From: HRBIN16 sp049969495
GTDB lineage: Bacteria > Armatimonadota > HRBIN16
Direction: 5' to 3'
DNA length: 50,279 bases
Assembly (NCBI GenBank): GCA_049969495.1
Contig: JBMFOT010000018.1
Location: 1 to 50,279 of the forward strand
Below the pieces are notes generated by a model. The model saw nothing but the letters and a program-made list of their open reading frames with translations, was not told the DNA's origin and did no database searches. The position numbers were made by a program, and so were the translations under genes. Numbering within the stretch: position 1 is the first letter of the stretch; each line of letters begins with the position of its first letter. Shown piece after piece: positions 41,201-48,409 of this stretch.

Positions 41201-41717
41201 CAACTTCAAAGGGGAAGTGTACTACCGCATGATCGAACAGCCCAACATGGAAACGTGGCACGTGCGGCGGTACTCACTGGACTGGCAGGTAAACCCGAAT
41301 ACCTCGCTCAGCCACCAGTTCCTGACCCTGCCCGAACAGGGCAACAACCGTGTTCAGCCGATCGGGCTGAACGTCTGGAAACTGAGCTCCCGTCTGAACG
41401 CCCGCCAGATGCTCAACGGGGAATACCGCATTGAAACCGATTATACGAAACGGCAAATAATCCGCCGCGCACTGCTGAGTGTCGCTGGCAAACTCTCCGC
41501 CCTCGCCAGCGGTGAGGTCGGTTACAGCCTCGACTCCGTCAACTACCAGGGCAGCAAGGGCACGGCACACTCCTTCCACCTGCGTTACGGCTGGCAGCTG
41601 GACGATGAACACTTCCTCAACCTGAGCCTGCGCCTGACGAACTACCAGCACCGCGTGCCGGCAGGTCTGTCGCGCAACGAGCTGGCAGGCACGCTGGAAT
41701 ACAAAACACGCTTCTAA
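38226..41717 (+). CDS. Large repeat-containing outer-membrane-like beta protein
   Basis: A 1163-residue protein with a signal peptide ending near WAQG (residue 25). Residues ~66-122 have the pattern VTVDARTLQRNRDYTIDYTTG, then TLFFTEPVRTSQTIRVQYRY, a small beta domain often found before outer-membrane barrels. The rest is a long series of alternating beta-strand segments rich in Arg, Gln, Tyr and Ser with no long hydrophobic helices. Five diverged internal repeats of about 76-97 residues (39210-40260) centre on FNDLREDQRAQWAKERG and later SRLGDLTDPERK, RIGDLTESDR. The C-terminus is beta-strand-like and ends in an aromatic (Phe), NELAGTLEYKTRF, as in outer-membrane barrels. Function is unknown; a surface porin, adhesin or translocation component is possible. 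It is coupled to the anti-sigma gene. Confidence 0.85.
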   Translation: MRSSVRTIFLAVFAFATIDPAWAQGSSSAPIPLTEGRITAPKSTTGTPQAGQANADLLRGNGTRAGYLLRYGNIVPESERVTVDARTLQRNRDYTIDYTTGTLFFTEPVRTSQTIRVQYRYVPGSGEQRGLLQAPSTMLRFRQSQMNMVYSSSAFLRREDGTTLQTDTYGMQTRLHLTGNSTAEGLLFFSSQRAVQAVADPTLQPGAPARPNTQAAAGPDRLILQNLNWSLGGLQLRGMYQDVGQRFAGFAALREQKAAPEQLLGWLEKERGTRRVSYGLGYVVGGMNLQSDISRITDGKGEIRQAQYSVQTKQMELRYSERKIDPLFQRFNDLREDQRAQWAKERGLTRDTLSALFHLSGNSQLSYERQRILDASSGIELSTYLLQTAGLKLTYSTQEIGKEFTRFNDLAEAQRAQWAKERGWVRSLLRAELPPFKGTNLPSLFMQQTIRTEAGNLNFRQVALNTQTVQVNYVRQGTDPGFAIASLAPDEINQMALLARQQVEPGTNAVTDNDRKQILREAGLQRETLRVNMTAAANTQVSVVKTTVEDASGDVKRTQVAYTSPKFEVAYQQQSISEGFSRLGDLTDPERKLYAGETGIERRLISTRFALDKNVSLSALFGNIRDSQGSVIRQSYALRTPRLSLFANLKQVDPAFSRIGDLTESDRNDLSGLLGFKYFDLSAQWQVSKTLWFEGFWIDSRNAQVQQMHRRQRLYFQYQPRATTRITHLNDRTNRDGATEVLHRQWRETTAIDHALGKGLKFSAYRDRIDDEGVLLQPTSTLTNFWRVESDKSRPMWFVVEQKHLRRTDGYYDLADTVQVQTPVSQSAIMQFTEQRFGRSDRPSELIRTVASQWLLRKNLTFAMSLSRRTTSTDTGSLLKSFALSGPVLNFANVTGKYDELRVDRANTKAQSEISVSSLKPFNALGLTNIQFTGAYAALADRASWQKESRTGRITANLGKHSLLAEYTSAFIPQAADRLVMRTYQFTVAPMSNFKGEVYYRMIEQPNMETWHVRRYSLDWQVNPNTSLSHQFLTLPEQGNNRVQPIGLNVWKLSSRLNARQMLNGEYRIETDYTKRQIIRRALLSVAGKLSALASGEVGYSLDSVNYQGSKGTAHSFHLRYGWQLDDEHFLNLSLRLTNYQHRVPAGLSRNELAGTLEYKTRF

Positions 41718-41721
41718 ACGG

Positions 41722-41730
41722 TGATATAAT
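41722..41730 (+). promoter_or_regulatory. Extended -10 promoter element for fba
   Basis: TGATATAAT (TGn plus TATAAT at 41725-41730) lies 8 nt after the barrel gene's stop. No consensus -35 lies 17 nt upstream (CAAAAC), as expected for an extended -10 promoter. The leader to the fba ATG would be about 120 nt with no riboswitch that I recognise. Confidence 0.55.
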
Positions 41731-41856
41731 ACTTCTGGTAGAGAATCCAGCTTGCAGAGTATCCGTGCACCTTGTGACAGGGAAAAGCGCATTTGCCGGC
41801 GAAAGACCTGATGACAGGGTGTCGCAATCTGCAGGGAGGAAGAAGGAGACCAAACC

Positions 41857-42819
41857 ATGATCGTTCCAACCCGCGTACTGTTCGAACACGCATACGGCAA
41901 GTATGCGCTCGGAGCTTACAACATCAACAACCTCGAGCAAGCAATGGGGCTGTTCCGGGGTAATATGGAGTCGCAGGCGCCTTTCATCATCCAGATCAGC
42001 AAAGGCGCGCGCTCTTACACCGACAAACGCATGTTAGAGGCGATTATCCGCACGGCGGAGCAAATCTGGCCGGACGCGCTGTTCGCGGTGCATCTGGACC
42101 ACGGCGATGAGCAGACCTGCTACGACTGCATTGAGAGCGGCTTCTACTCGTCGGTGATGATCGACGGCTCGCACCTGCCTTTCGAAGAGAACATCGCGGT
42201 CACGAAGCGCGTGGTGGATGCAGCGCACGCAAAGGGCATCAGCGTGGAAGCGGAGCTCGGCATGTTGGGTGGCGTAGAAGAGCATATCTCGGTGGACGAG
42301 AAGGATGCTCGTCTGACCGACCCCGCCGAAGCGGAGGAGTTCGTCAAGCGCACCGGCTGCGATAGCCTCGCGGTGGCTATCGGTACCAGCCACGGCGCGT
42401 ACAAGTTCAGCGGCTCGCAGCGCATTCACCTGGACCGCGTCGAGGCAATCCAGAAGCGTCTGCCCGGCTTCCCGCTGGTGATGCACGGCTCGTCGTCGGT
42501 GCCGCAGGACGAGGTGGAGCGCATCAACGCCGCAGGTGGCTGTTTGAAGGGCACCAAGGGCGTAGACCCTTCGCAGTACCTGCCCGCCGCCAAGCTCGGT
42601 GTGTGCAAGATTAACATCGACACCGACGGACGCCTCGTGTGGTGCCGCGTGCATCGCGAGTTCTTCCGCGACCACTGTGACAAGTTCGACCTGCGCGAAC
42701 CGGGCAAAATCTTCATGCAGGAGTACGCCAAGTTCATCGCCAGCCGCAACGAACTGCTCGGCTCCGCCGGACAGCTCGAATCGGCTCGCGAGTACGCGAA
42801 GAAGGCGCTGGCAAAGTAG
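41857..42819 (+). CDS. fba: Class II fructose-bisphosphate aldolase
   Basis: A 320-residue zinc aldolase that cleaves fructose 1,6-bisphosphate into DHAP and glyceraldehyde 3-phosphate. Metal ligands are in FAVHLDHGDEQT, the AEAE-type turn in ISVEAELGMLGGVEEH, the His in AVAIGTSHGAYKF, and the later His in PLVMHGSSSVPQ. The phosphate-binding GSS and KINIDTDGRLVW segments are present, and length is normal. An AGGAAGAAGGAGA SD precedes the ATG. A tagatose-bisphosphate role is possible but less likely given the residue pattern. It is monocistronic, followed by a repeat-rich gap. Confidence 0.95.
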   Translation: MIVPTRVLFEHAYGKYALGAYNINNLEQAMGLFRGNMESQAPFIIQISKGARSYTDKRMLEAIIRTAEQIWPDALFAVHLDHGDEQTCYDCIESGFYSSVMIDGSHLPFEENIAVTKRVVDAAHAKGISVEAELGMLGGVEEHISVDEKDARLTDPAEAEEFVKRTGCDSLAVAIGTSHGAYKFSGSQRIHLDRVEAIQKRLPGFPLVMHGSSSVPQDEVERINAAGGCLKGTKGVDPSQYLPAAKLGVCKINIDTDGRLVWCRVHREFFRDHCDKFDLREPGKIFMQEYAKFIASRNELLGSAGQLESAREYAKKALAK

Positions 42820-42826
42820 CCCGCCC

Positions 42827-42952
42827 GAGCCGTGTGAATGCCCCCCACCTGACGTCCCTGTGGGTGGGGGCTAAACCGGCTCACCGGGAGGTTCGCCCTC
42901 CAAGTTTGGCAACGCGACAGTCCCTCCGGAGGGCGCGGCTCCTGCCGAGCCG
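42827..42952 (+). repeat. Composite repeat: palindromic block plus two 25-nt elements
   Basis: 42827-42876 is a diverged copy of the palindromic block found after copy 2 (it shares CCCCCACCTGA and GGGGGCTAAA). It is followed by an inverted copy of the 25-nt element at 42877-42901 and a plus-strand copy at 42928-42952 (GGAGGGCGCGGC then TCCTGCCGAGCCG). The array fills the gap between fba and the next membrane-protein gene. An open frame spans it, but its codons encode only repeat sequence, so I begin the next gene at 43032. Confidence 0.7.
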
Positions 42953-43031
42953 TCCGGTCTCGGTCACGACGGGGCGCGACCCTCCGCAGCTTTTGGAAGG
43001 AAGACACGTTCCCCAGCGTGAACAGAGTGTT

Positions 43032-44960
43032 GTGACTGTTCATCGAGTAGGCATATTGATTGCACTGTTGCTCCTGTTTACCCCCGCTACCGCTCAGCGG
43101 GTGGTGGTGCTTTGCCTGCAACCGGAGAACGTGCCCTCGCTGATTCGCCACACTGCGGACATGCCCGGCGCACAGGCGCTGGTGTTAAGCCGTGTGGCAT
43201 CGTCGCCGACACAACGTTCCGCACCGCTGTCGCCAGAGCGGTGGGAGCGCAGTGCGTATCTCACCTTGAACGCGGGCACACGCGCTCTTGTGCCGGACGC
43301 ACTGCCTGTGGACGGCATAGAACGGCTCCGGCAGCTGGTGGAAACAAACAGTCGGTGGGGGTATTCGGTGGTTATAGGCTTGTTGCCGGAGGAGTTGAAA
43401 GCGCGAAGGGTGCGGTTCCGCTATTTGACCACGTGCATCGACTCGCCCATGTTGCTGGTGGGGGCGCCTTTCGCTGAACCGGATACACGGCTCGTCCCCG
43501 ATTGGGCAACTCTGCTTCGGGTAGCGCAGTTCGTTGTACGGGGGCATTCACGCCTGATGTTGTGGATCGACGCCAGAGGCGTCAAACCGGAGCAGCTGGA
43601 AGGCGTGGTACGGCAATTGCAAATGAACCTCACTCAGCCCCTGGATGCTCTGTATATCCTTTGCCCGGTACCGTCTCAGCACGAAGCGAGGAACGGCTCA
43701 CGACTGGGATGGGTGATGCGTCTGGGCAGGAACGGAGCGGGGTGGCTGGCGACAAACTCCACCCGCTTGCCCGGTTTCATCACCCTGCCCGACCTGACCG
43801 CAACGTGGCTGTCTCACTTTGGATGCACCAGACTTCCCTCCGGCGTGGTCGGCTCGCCGGCGCAGGTAGTCCCCGATGACGAATCGGCACAGGCAACACA
43901 ACGGCTGTACGAGTCGCTGATGCGGCAGGTGTGGTGGGATCGCACCATCGGTACTCTGCCGATGCTACAGGCGGTGGTGCTCCTGCTGGCGATATGCATA
44001 CGATGGTCGTCGGGCAGGATTATCCGCACTCTGTGGCTGTTTCCCTGTCTGCTGCCGGTGCTGGGGGTGTCGCTTGCGCCGGTGCTCATCTGCCTACCGT
44101 TAGGGGGCATCCCTTTGGGGGTAAGGTTGGGCATCTGGGTATTGTGTATGGTCGGGCTTCTGGTCGTGCTTTCGCGCCTCCCCCTGCGGCAATCTTTGCA
44201 CGGGCTGGCGGTGGTGCTGATTATCTTTGCAGGGGTAGACCTGCTACGCGGGAGCAACCTCTTACGCTGGAGCGGTTTTGGTTACGTCTTGCAGGAGGGA
44301 GCGCGCTTTTACGGTGTGGGCAATGAGTTGGCAGGTAGTTTGTTTGGAGCACAAAGCGGGTTCCTGCTGACAGAAAGTGCGGGCTGGGGTCTCTTGCGCT
44401 GGCTACTGACCGCGTTGGCAGTGGGTACTCCTTCTTGGGGAGCGAACGTGGGCGCATTGCTCTCCGCGCTCGGTGTCGCGCTGAGCGGTGCATTGCTCTC
44501 ACGCAGACTGCGCCTGCTCGCGGCGGTAGCTGTTGGCGCGGTTCTGCTTGGGGTAGTATTCTGGGAAATCTCGTCTCCTTCTCCTACCCACCTGGGCTGG
44601 ACGCTTCAACATACCCCGACGCTGCTACTTACCGTAGAGCGCAAGCTGCGCATGAACGCCACCTTGCTGGTCAGTAGCGCGTGGACGCCTCTGCTGCTGG
44701 TTGGTTTGCCGGGATTGAGGGGGGCGCCCATACCTGTGTGGGTGGGCGCGCTGGCGTTACTTCTGCTGAACGATTCGGGCGTTGTGGCGGCTGCGGCGAT
44801 GCTGGTATGGTGGTGGGCATGGCGAGCAGCGCAATCTGTTACAGTCCAGTCGGGTGGTCGAAGAAGCGATGCTCCAGCCCGAACATCTTGCGTAGGTGCT
44901 CACCCAGCGCACGCACACCCAGCGTCTCGGTCGCGTAGTGCCCGGCGTACAACAGGTTGA
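43032..44960 (+). CDS. Membrane protein with degenerate alkaline-phosphatase-like N-terminus (paralog A)
   Basis: About 642 residues from a GTG at 43032 (TVHRVGILIALLLLFTPATA, signal-anchor). The extracytoplasmic half (about 25-315) resembles the alkaline phosphatase superfamily only in outline (RVVVLCLQPENVPSLIRHTA; GFITLPDLTATWLSHFG where active members have GLxxxxDIAPT). Expected metal residues are not evident. The second half has 9-10 helices with the landmark GARFYGVGNELAGSLFG (about 423), a PSWGANVGAL loop and LLNDSGVVAAAAML near residue 580. The paralog at 45584-47389 shares all three landmarks. An upstream in-frame ATG at 42834 would translate the repeat block. The last 40 residues read antisense to the NIF3 gene and probably are not conserved. 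Confidence 0.78.
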   Translation: MTVHRVGILIALLLLFTPATAQRVVVLCLQPENVPSLIRHTADMPGAQALVLSRVASSPTQRSAPLSPERWERSAYLTLNAGTRALVPDALPVDGIERLRQLVETNSRWGYSVVIGLLPEELKARRVRFRYLTTCIDSPMLLVGAPFAEPDTRLVPDWATLLRVAQFVVRGHSRLMLWIDARGVKPEQLEGVVRQLQMNLTQPLDALYILCPVPSQHEARNGSRLGWVMRLGRNGAGWLATNSTRLPGFITLPDLTATWLSHFGCTRLPSGVVGSPAQVVPDDESAQATQRLYESLMRQVWWDRTIGTLPMLQAVVLLLAICIRWSSGRIIRTLWLFPCLLPVLGVSLAPVLICLPLGGIPLGVRLGIWVLCMVGLLVVLSRLPLRQSLHGLAVVLIIFAGVDLLRGSNLLRWSGFGYVLQEGARFYGVGNELAGSLFGAQSGFLLTESAGWGLLRWLLTALAVGTPSWGANVGALLSALGVALSGALLSRRLRLLAAVAVGAVLLGVVFWEISSPSPTHLGWTLQHTPTLLLTVERKLRMNATLLVSSAWTPLLLVGLPGLRGAPIPVWVGALALLLLNDSGVVAAAAMLVWWWAWRAAQSVTVQSGGRRSDAPARTSCVGAHPAHAHPASRSRSARRTTG

Positions 44961-45600
44961 TGCCCAGCTCTTCGGCATCCAGATAGGTGTGATGCGCCCC
45001 CTCGCCTGTGAGAAGCGTATCGATACCTCGCTCGTACGCCTCGGTGAGAATGCGCGTCTGCCCTGCCCCGCCGGTAACGATGCCGACGCGCCGCACAATG
45101 TTCCCGCCAAAGGGCATTATCTTCACTCGTGTCTGCAGTTCCGCTTCCAGACGCGACACCACCTCGGCAAGAGGCAGTTCCGTTTCACAAACAACGCCGA
45201 TCGGCGTGCCCTGATAGTCGCCAAACCGTCCGGACGGCTCTAACCCCAGCGTGCGCGCCAGCAAAGCGTTGTTGCCTACCTCGGGATGTACGTCCAGAGG
45301 CAGATGCACCGCATAGAGGCTAATCCCCTCACGCAGTAGAGGCTGCAGTCGCTTCCGAAACCGCCCCACAATCGGCTGTAAACCGTTCCAGAACAGTCCG
45401 TGGTGTACGATGAGCAACTCCGCGCCCCACAACACCGCCTCTTCTATCGAAGCGATGGAGGCGTCTACCGCCGTCAGCACACGATGCACCTCTTCCTTTC
45501 CTTCCACCTGCAAGCCGTTCAAGGCGTTAGGGTAATCGGGTACCTCGCGGACGGCCAGGTAATCGTCCAGATAGCCGGTCAAATCAGCCAGACGAACCAT
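44839..45600 (-). CDS. NIF3-like dinuclear metal centre protein (YqfO/DUF34 family)
   Basis: A 253-residue protein of the Nif3/DUF34 family, which forms a toroidal hexamer with a dinuclear metal site. Features are ALNGLQVEGKEEVHRVLTAV, the metal His pair in ELLIVHHGLFWNGLQ, LYAVHLPLDVHPEVGNNALLAR, and the C-terminal HHTYLDAEELGINLLYAGHYATE. Cellular role is unresolved (links to GTP cyclohydrolase and metal handling have been proposed). The short version without the central insert is present. Its start (45600) lies 17 nt inside the upstream gene's end, and its 3' end overlaps the convergent paralog A frame by 122 nt. It is last in the argB-paralog B-NIF3 run. Confidence 0.94.
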   Translation of the reverse strand: MVRLADLTGYLDDYLAVREVPDYPNALNGLQVEGKEEVHRVLTAVDASIASIEEAVLWGAELLIVHHGLFWNGLQPIVGRFRKRLQPLLREGISLYAVHLPLDVHPEVGNNALLARTLGLEPSGRFGDYQGTPIGVVCETELPLAEVVSRLEAELQTRVKIMPFGGNIVRRVGIVTGGAGQTRILTEAYERGIDTLLTGEGAHHTYLDAEELGINLLYAGHYATETLGVRALGEHLRKMFGLEHRFFDHPTGL

Positions 45601-47389
45601 CTTTCACCTCCTGCAGTTTGCGGGTAAGCACAGTGCCCACACCGACGCCGAGTATCGCCGCGGCAGGCACAAAGCCCGAATCATTAAATACGAAAGCAGC
45701 CACGATGCACGCCAGCCAGGGCAGGTATCGTTTCTTTCTATCCTGCGAGAAGCTGGAAAGTATCCCGTGACGCTGCATCCTCCATAGTACCACCCCGATT
45801 GCCAGCAGTACACCCCATGCAAACGGACTGAGCAGTACGCGCACCATCAGCGCCGCTTTGGAAGAGAGGGTATCCATCACCGCTCCCCAACCTTCGGTGC
45901 GCCAGTGCAGCCACACCTCGCCCGCGTGCGAAGGGGATGCGCTCAGGCTGTCCAGCCACATGACCGCTATCGCAGTGAGCAAACCGGCTATCAGCCAGCC
46001 TGCGCATCGCAACAGGAGCCGTTTGCCGTGTGCCCGCTTGCCCTCCCATGCACAACCCAGTCCCACTGCGCAGGTCAGCAAACCACCCAGATTCGCTCCC
46101 CACCCAGGCACTGCCAGCACCACAGCAACCGCTGCCCAGAGGATGCCTCCCCACAGGGTGGGCAAGCCGTAAAGCCCCCACGCCAGCGCACAGCCCACCA
46201 GCACGCCCATCAGCTCGTTGCCGACGCCGTAGAAGCGGATACCCGACAGCGCGTACGCACTGTACATCGAGCTCTTCACGCCGTGTTGCCCGCCGATGGC
46301 ATCGGCGAGAACGACCAGTGAGGTCAGCGCGCAGACGCGGATATAGGCGCGAAACGGCTCCTCCCATACTCCCCAGTGCGCCAGCAACGATAGCCATATC
46401 GCCGACAGCAGAACCATGCCCACGTATTGCCACAGTGTGCCGGCGGGTAGATAGGGTGCCAGCACCGTTCCCGCAGGCAACGACAACAATGCGCCTATCG
46501 CTACCGAGAGCAGTAGTCGCGCCCGACGGGATGCCTTTTGCGTCCCTATCGCGCACAAGGCGGTCAGCACCGCAACCAGTCCACCCGCTACCTGCAAGAT
46601 GCCGACCGGTATTAGCCCCTGCGCGTTCCACCGACACCGCTGCGCGAGCGACCGCACCCTGGCGAATGCGCCATCCTCAGCCACCACCCGCACCGGATGC
46701 TCGCCAACCTGTAGGGGCAACCCATGCCACTGACGAAGCGTCGGAGCGATATCCATATCAGAAAGGAGACCGGCGGTGCGCGTTGTGGCGGAGGTGAGAA
46801 CGCCCGTTGGAAGCCCGCTTCCCGCCATGATGACAGGAGCCAGCTGCTCTCCGGAGAGGGGCAAACCGATAATCAACACCCTGTCGCGTTCCGGGTTCAA
46901 CGAGCCGATAACCTGCTCTAACCGCTTGCCCACGGCGGGTAGGTTGTCGCGAAGCCACCATATCTGCACCTGTGCGGAGGGGGACACGGGAGGTTTTGGC
47001 TGCGCAAGCAGGGTATGCAAACCCTCCTGCGGCGGCTCCACATGCACCTGCACCTCGACGCCGGCGCGTGCAAGCTCCTCTATTAACCAGCGCACACGCG
47101 GATATCGTTCCTTGAGCAGCTCGGCGGAAGCCCCCCGCGGGAGCGTAAAACGCCTGCCTGTCTGCAGGGTGGTAGCAAAGCTTGTTGCAGTATCTTTCGC
47201 CCTGCCAACGCTCATCAAGCCCACGGCGCCATGTCGTGCCAGCACGTACAGCGCACCTGCTTCCCCCCGCTCGATATGCTGCCATGTCACCCCCTCCATG
47301 ATGACCACCGCCGTCACGGGTTGCCGGGCAAGAGCATAAGGGGCGATACCTATCAGCAACGGCACTATCGCCAACAAGACATGTCTCAC
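45584..47389 (-). CDS. Membrane protein with degenerate alkaline-phosphatase-like N-terminus (paralog B)
   Basis: A 601-residue protein from a GTG at 47389 overlapping the argB stop as GTGA. The N-terminal half (signal RHVLLAIVPLLIGIAPYA) follows an alkaline phosphatase-like outline: AVVIMEGVTWQHIERGEAGA, then GLMSVGRAKDTATSFATTLQ and GLLSDMDIAPTLRQWHGLPL. The usual nucleophile/metal Asp region reads VIMEG, so catalysis is doubtful. The C-terminal half has 9-10 helices with SGIRFYGVGNELMGVLVGCA (about 381-400), PGWGANLGGLLTCAVG and FVFNDSGFVPAAAILG (about 566). These landmarks recur in paralog A, 0.6 kb away in the opposite orientation. A role in envelope glycan or lipid modification would fit the architecture, but this is inference. 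It overlaps NIF3 by 17 nt. Confidence 0.8.
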   Translation of the reverse strand: MRHVLLAIVPLLIGIAPYALARQPVTAVVIMEGVTWQHIERGEAGALYVLARHGAVGLMSVGRAKDTATSFATTLQTGRRFTLPRGASAELLKERYPRVRWLIEELARAGVEVQVHVEPPQEGLHTLLAQPKPPVSPSAQVQIWWLRDNLPAVGKRLEQVIGSLNPERDRVLIIGLPLSGEQLAPVIMAGSGLPTGVLTSATTRTAGLLSDMDIAPTLRQWHGLPLQVGEHPVRVVAEDGAFARVRSLAQRCRWNAQGLIPVGILQVAGGLVAVLTALCAIGTQKASRRARLLLSVAIGALLSLPAGTVLAPYLPAGTLWQYVGMVLLSAIWLSLLAHWGVWEEPFRAYIRVCALTSLVVLADAIGGQHGVKSSMYSAYALSGIRFYGVGNELMGVLVGCALAWGLYGLPTLWGGILWAAVAVVLAVPGWGANLGGLLTCAVGLGCAWEGKRAHGKRLLLRCAGWLIAGLLTAIAVMWLDSLSASPSHAGEVWLHWRTEGWGAVMDTLSSKAALMVRVLLSPFAWGVLLAIGVVLWRMQRHGILSSFSQDRKKRYLPWLACIVAAFVFNDSGFVPAAAILGVGVGTVLTRKLQEVKDGSSG

Positions 47390-48246
47390 GGTTTCACCAT
47401 GGTGCCCACACCGCGGTCGGTGAACACTTCCATCAGAATCGCGTGGGGTTGACGACCGTCGATAATATGCGCCCGCTGTACCCCCCCACGCAGGGCGGTG
47501 ATGCACGCTTCCAGCTTGGGCGCCATCCCGCTTTCCGCCTTACCGTTACGCAACAGCTCCTCTGCCTCGGCGATGCTCATCTCCGAAATCAGCGAGGCGG
47601 GGTCTCTCAGGTTGGCAAGCACGCCGGGAACGTCCGTCAACACAATCAATTTCTCCGCCTTCAGCGCGGCGGCGATGGCTCCGGCGGCGTGGTCGGCGTT
47701 GACGTTGTAGCTCTGCCCATCCTCACCGATAGCCACCGAGGAGATGACCGGAATGTACCCCGACTCGGAGAGCACCATAATCACCTCCGGGTTCACCTGC
47801 ACCACCTCGCCCACGTAACCGATGTCCTGACCATCGGGCGTGAGCTTCTTTGCCACCAGCAGGTTACCGTCCTTGCCGCTTAAGCCCACCGCTTTGCCAC
47901 CGGCGCGGTGTATTAACGACACGATGCCTTTGTTGGTGGTGCCTGCCAGCACCATCTCCACAATCTCCATCGTCTCGGCGTCGGTGACGCGCAACCCACC
48001 TGTAAAACGCGGTTGCAAGCCCATGCGCTGCATGACCTCGCTGACCTCTTTGCCCCCGCCATGCACCAGCACCGGCTTGATGCCCACGGTACGCAGCAGC
48101 ACGACGTCCTGCATCACCTGCGCTTTCAGGCGTTCATCTACCATCGCCGCGCCGCCGTACTTCACCACGAAGCATTTGCCGCTGTAGCGTTGCATATACG
48201 GCAGCGCCTGAACAAGCACGTTTGCCTGATTCATCGCCCCCTGCAT
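47386..48246 (-). CDS. argB: Acetylglutamate kinase
   Basis: A 286-residue kinase of arginine biosynthesis making N-acetyl-L-glutamyl 5-phosphate. The motifs are FVVKYGGAAM, KPVLVHGGGKEVSEVMQRMG, GLRVTDAETMEIVEMVLAG, GKAVGLSGKDGNLLVAKK and the C-terminal MEVFTDRGVGTMVKP. The N-terminal helix before the first strand (ANVLVQALPYMQRYSGKC) is the extension found in arginine-feedback-sensitive, hexameric forms, so inhibition by arginine is likely. The ATG at 48246 follows GGAGGTGGTTAA; promoter at 48270-48298. No other arg gene is in the window. The downstream gene overlaps by 4 nt. Confidence 0.97.
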   Translation of the reverse strand: MQGAMNQANVLVQALPYMQRYSGKCFVVKYGGAAMVDERLKAQVMQDVVLLRTVGIKPVLVHGGGKEVSEVMQRMGLQPRFTGGLRVTDAETMEIVEMVLAGTTNKGIVSLIHRAGGKAVGLSGKDGNLLVAKKLTPDGQDIGYVGEVVQVNPEVIMVLSESGYIPVISSVAIGEDGQSYNVNADHAAGAIAAALKAEKLIVLTDVPGVLANLRDPASLISEMSIAEAEELLRNGKAESGMAPKLEACITALRGGVQRAHIIDGRQPHAILMEVFTDRGVGTMVKP

Positions 48247-48269
48247 TTAACCACCTCCGTGATGCTTCT

Positions 48270-48298
48270 ATTGTACAGGCAGGAAAACCGTTGCGCAA
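48270..48298 (-). promoter_or_regulatory. sigma70-type promoter for argB
   Basis: On the minus strand: TTGCGC (48298-48293), a 17-nt spacer and TACAAT (48275-48270). The start of transcription would be about 20 nt before the SD. I see no clear ARG-box-like palindrome. Confidence 0.65.
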
Positions 48299-48409
48299 CA
48301 GGTCACGAAATGAAAGCGGAGAAGAGAGGGGTGGGACAAATAATCATTCGCCCTGACGTTTGCGGTGCTGCGCTCTACCCGGAGAGCGTTCCCCATTGAC
48401 CCAGCACCT

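Noticed and set aside
41731..41856. Riboswitch in the fba leader
   Set aside because: The leader is long enough (about 120 nt), but I find no consensus of a known class (for example the c-di-GMP, glycine or SAM cores).
42834..43031. N-terminal 66-residue extension of paralog A
   Set aside because: These codons lie in the composite repeat block, and the signal-anchor begins right after the GTG at 43032.
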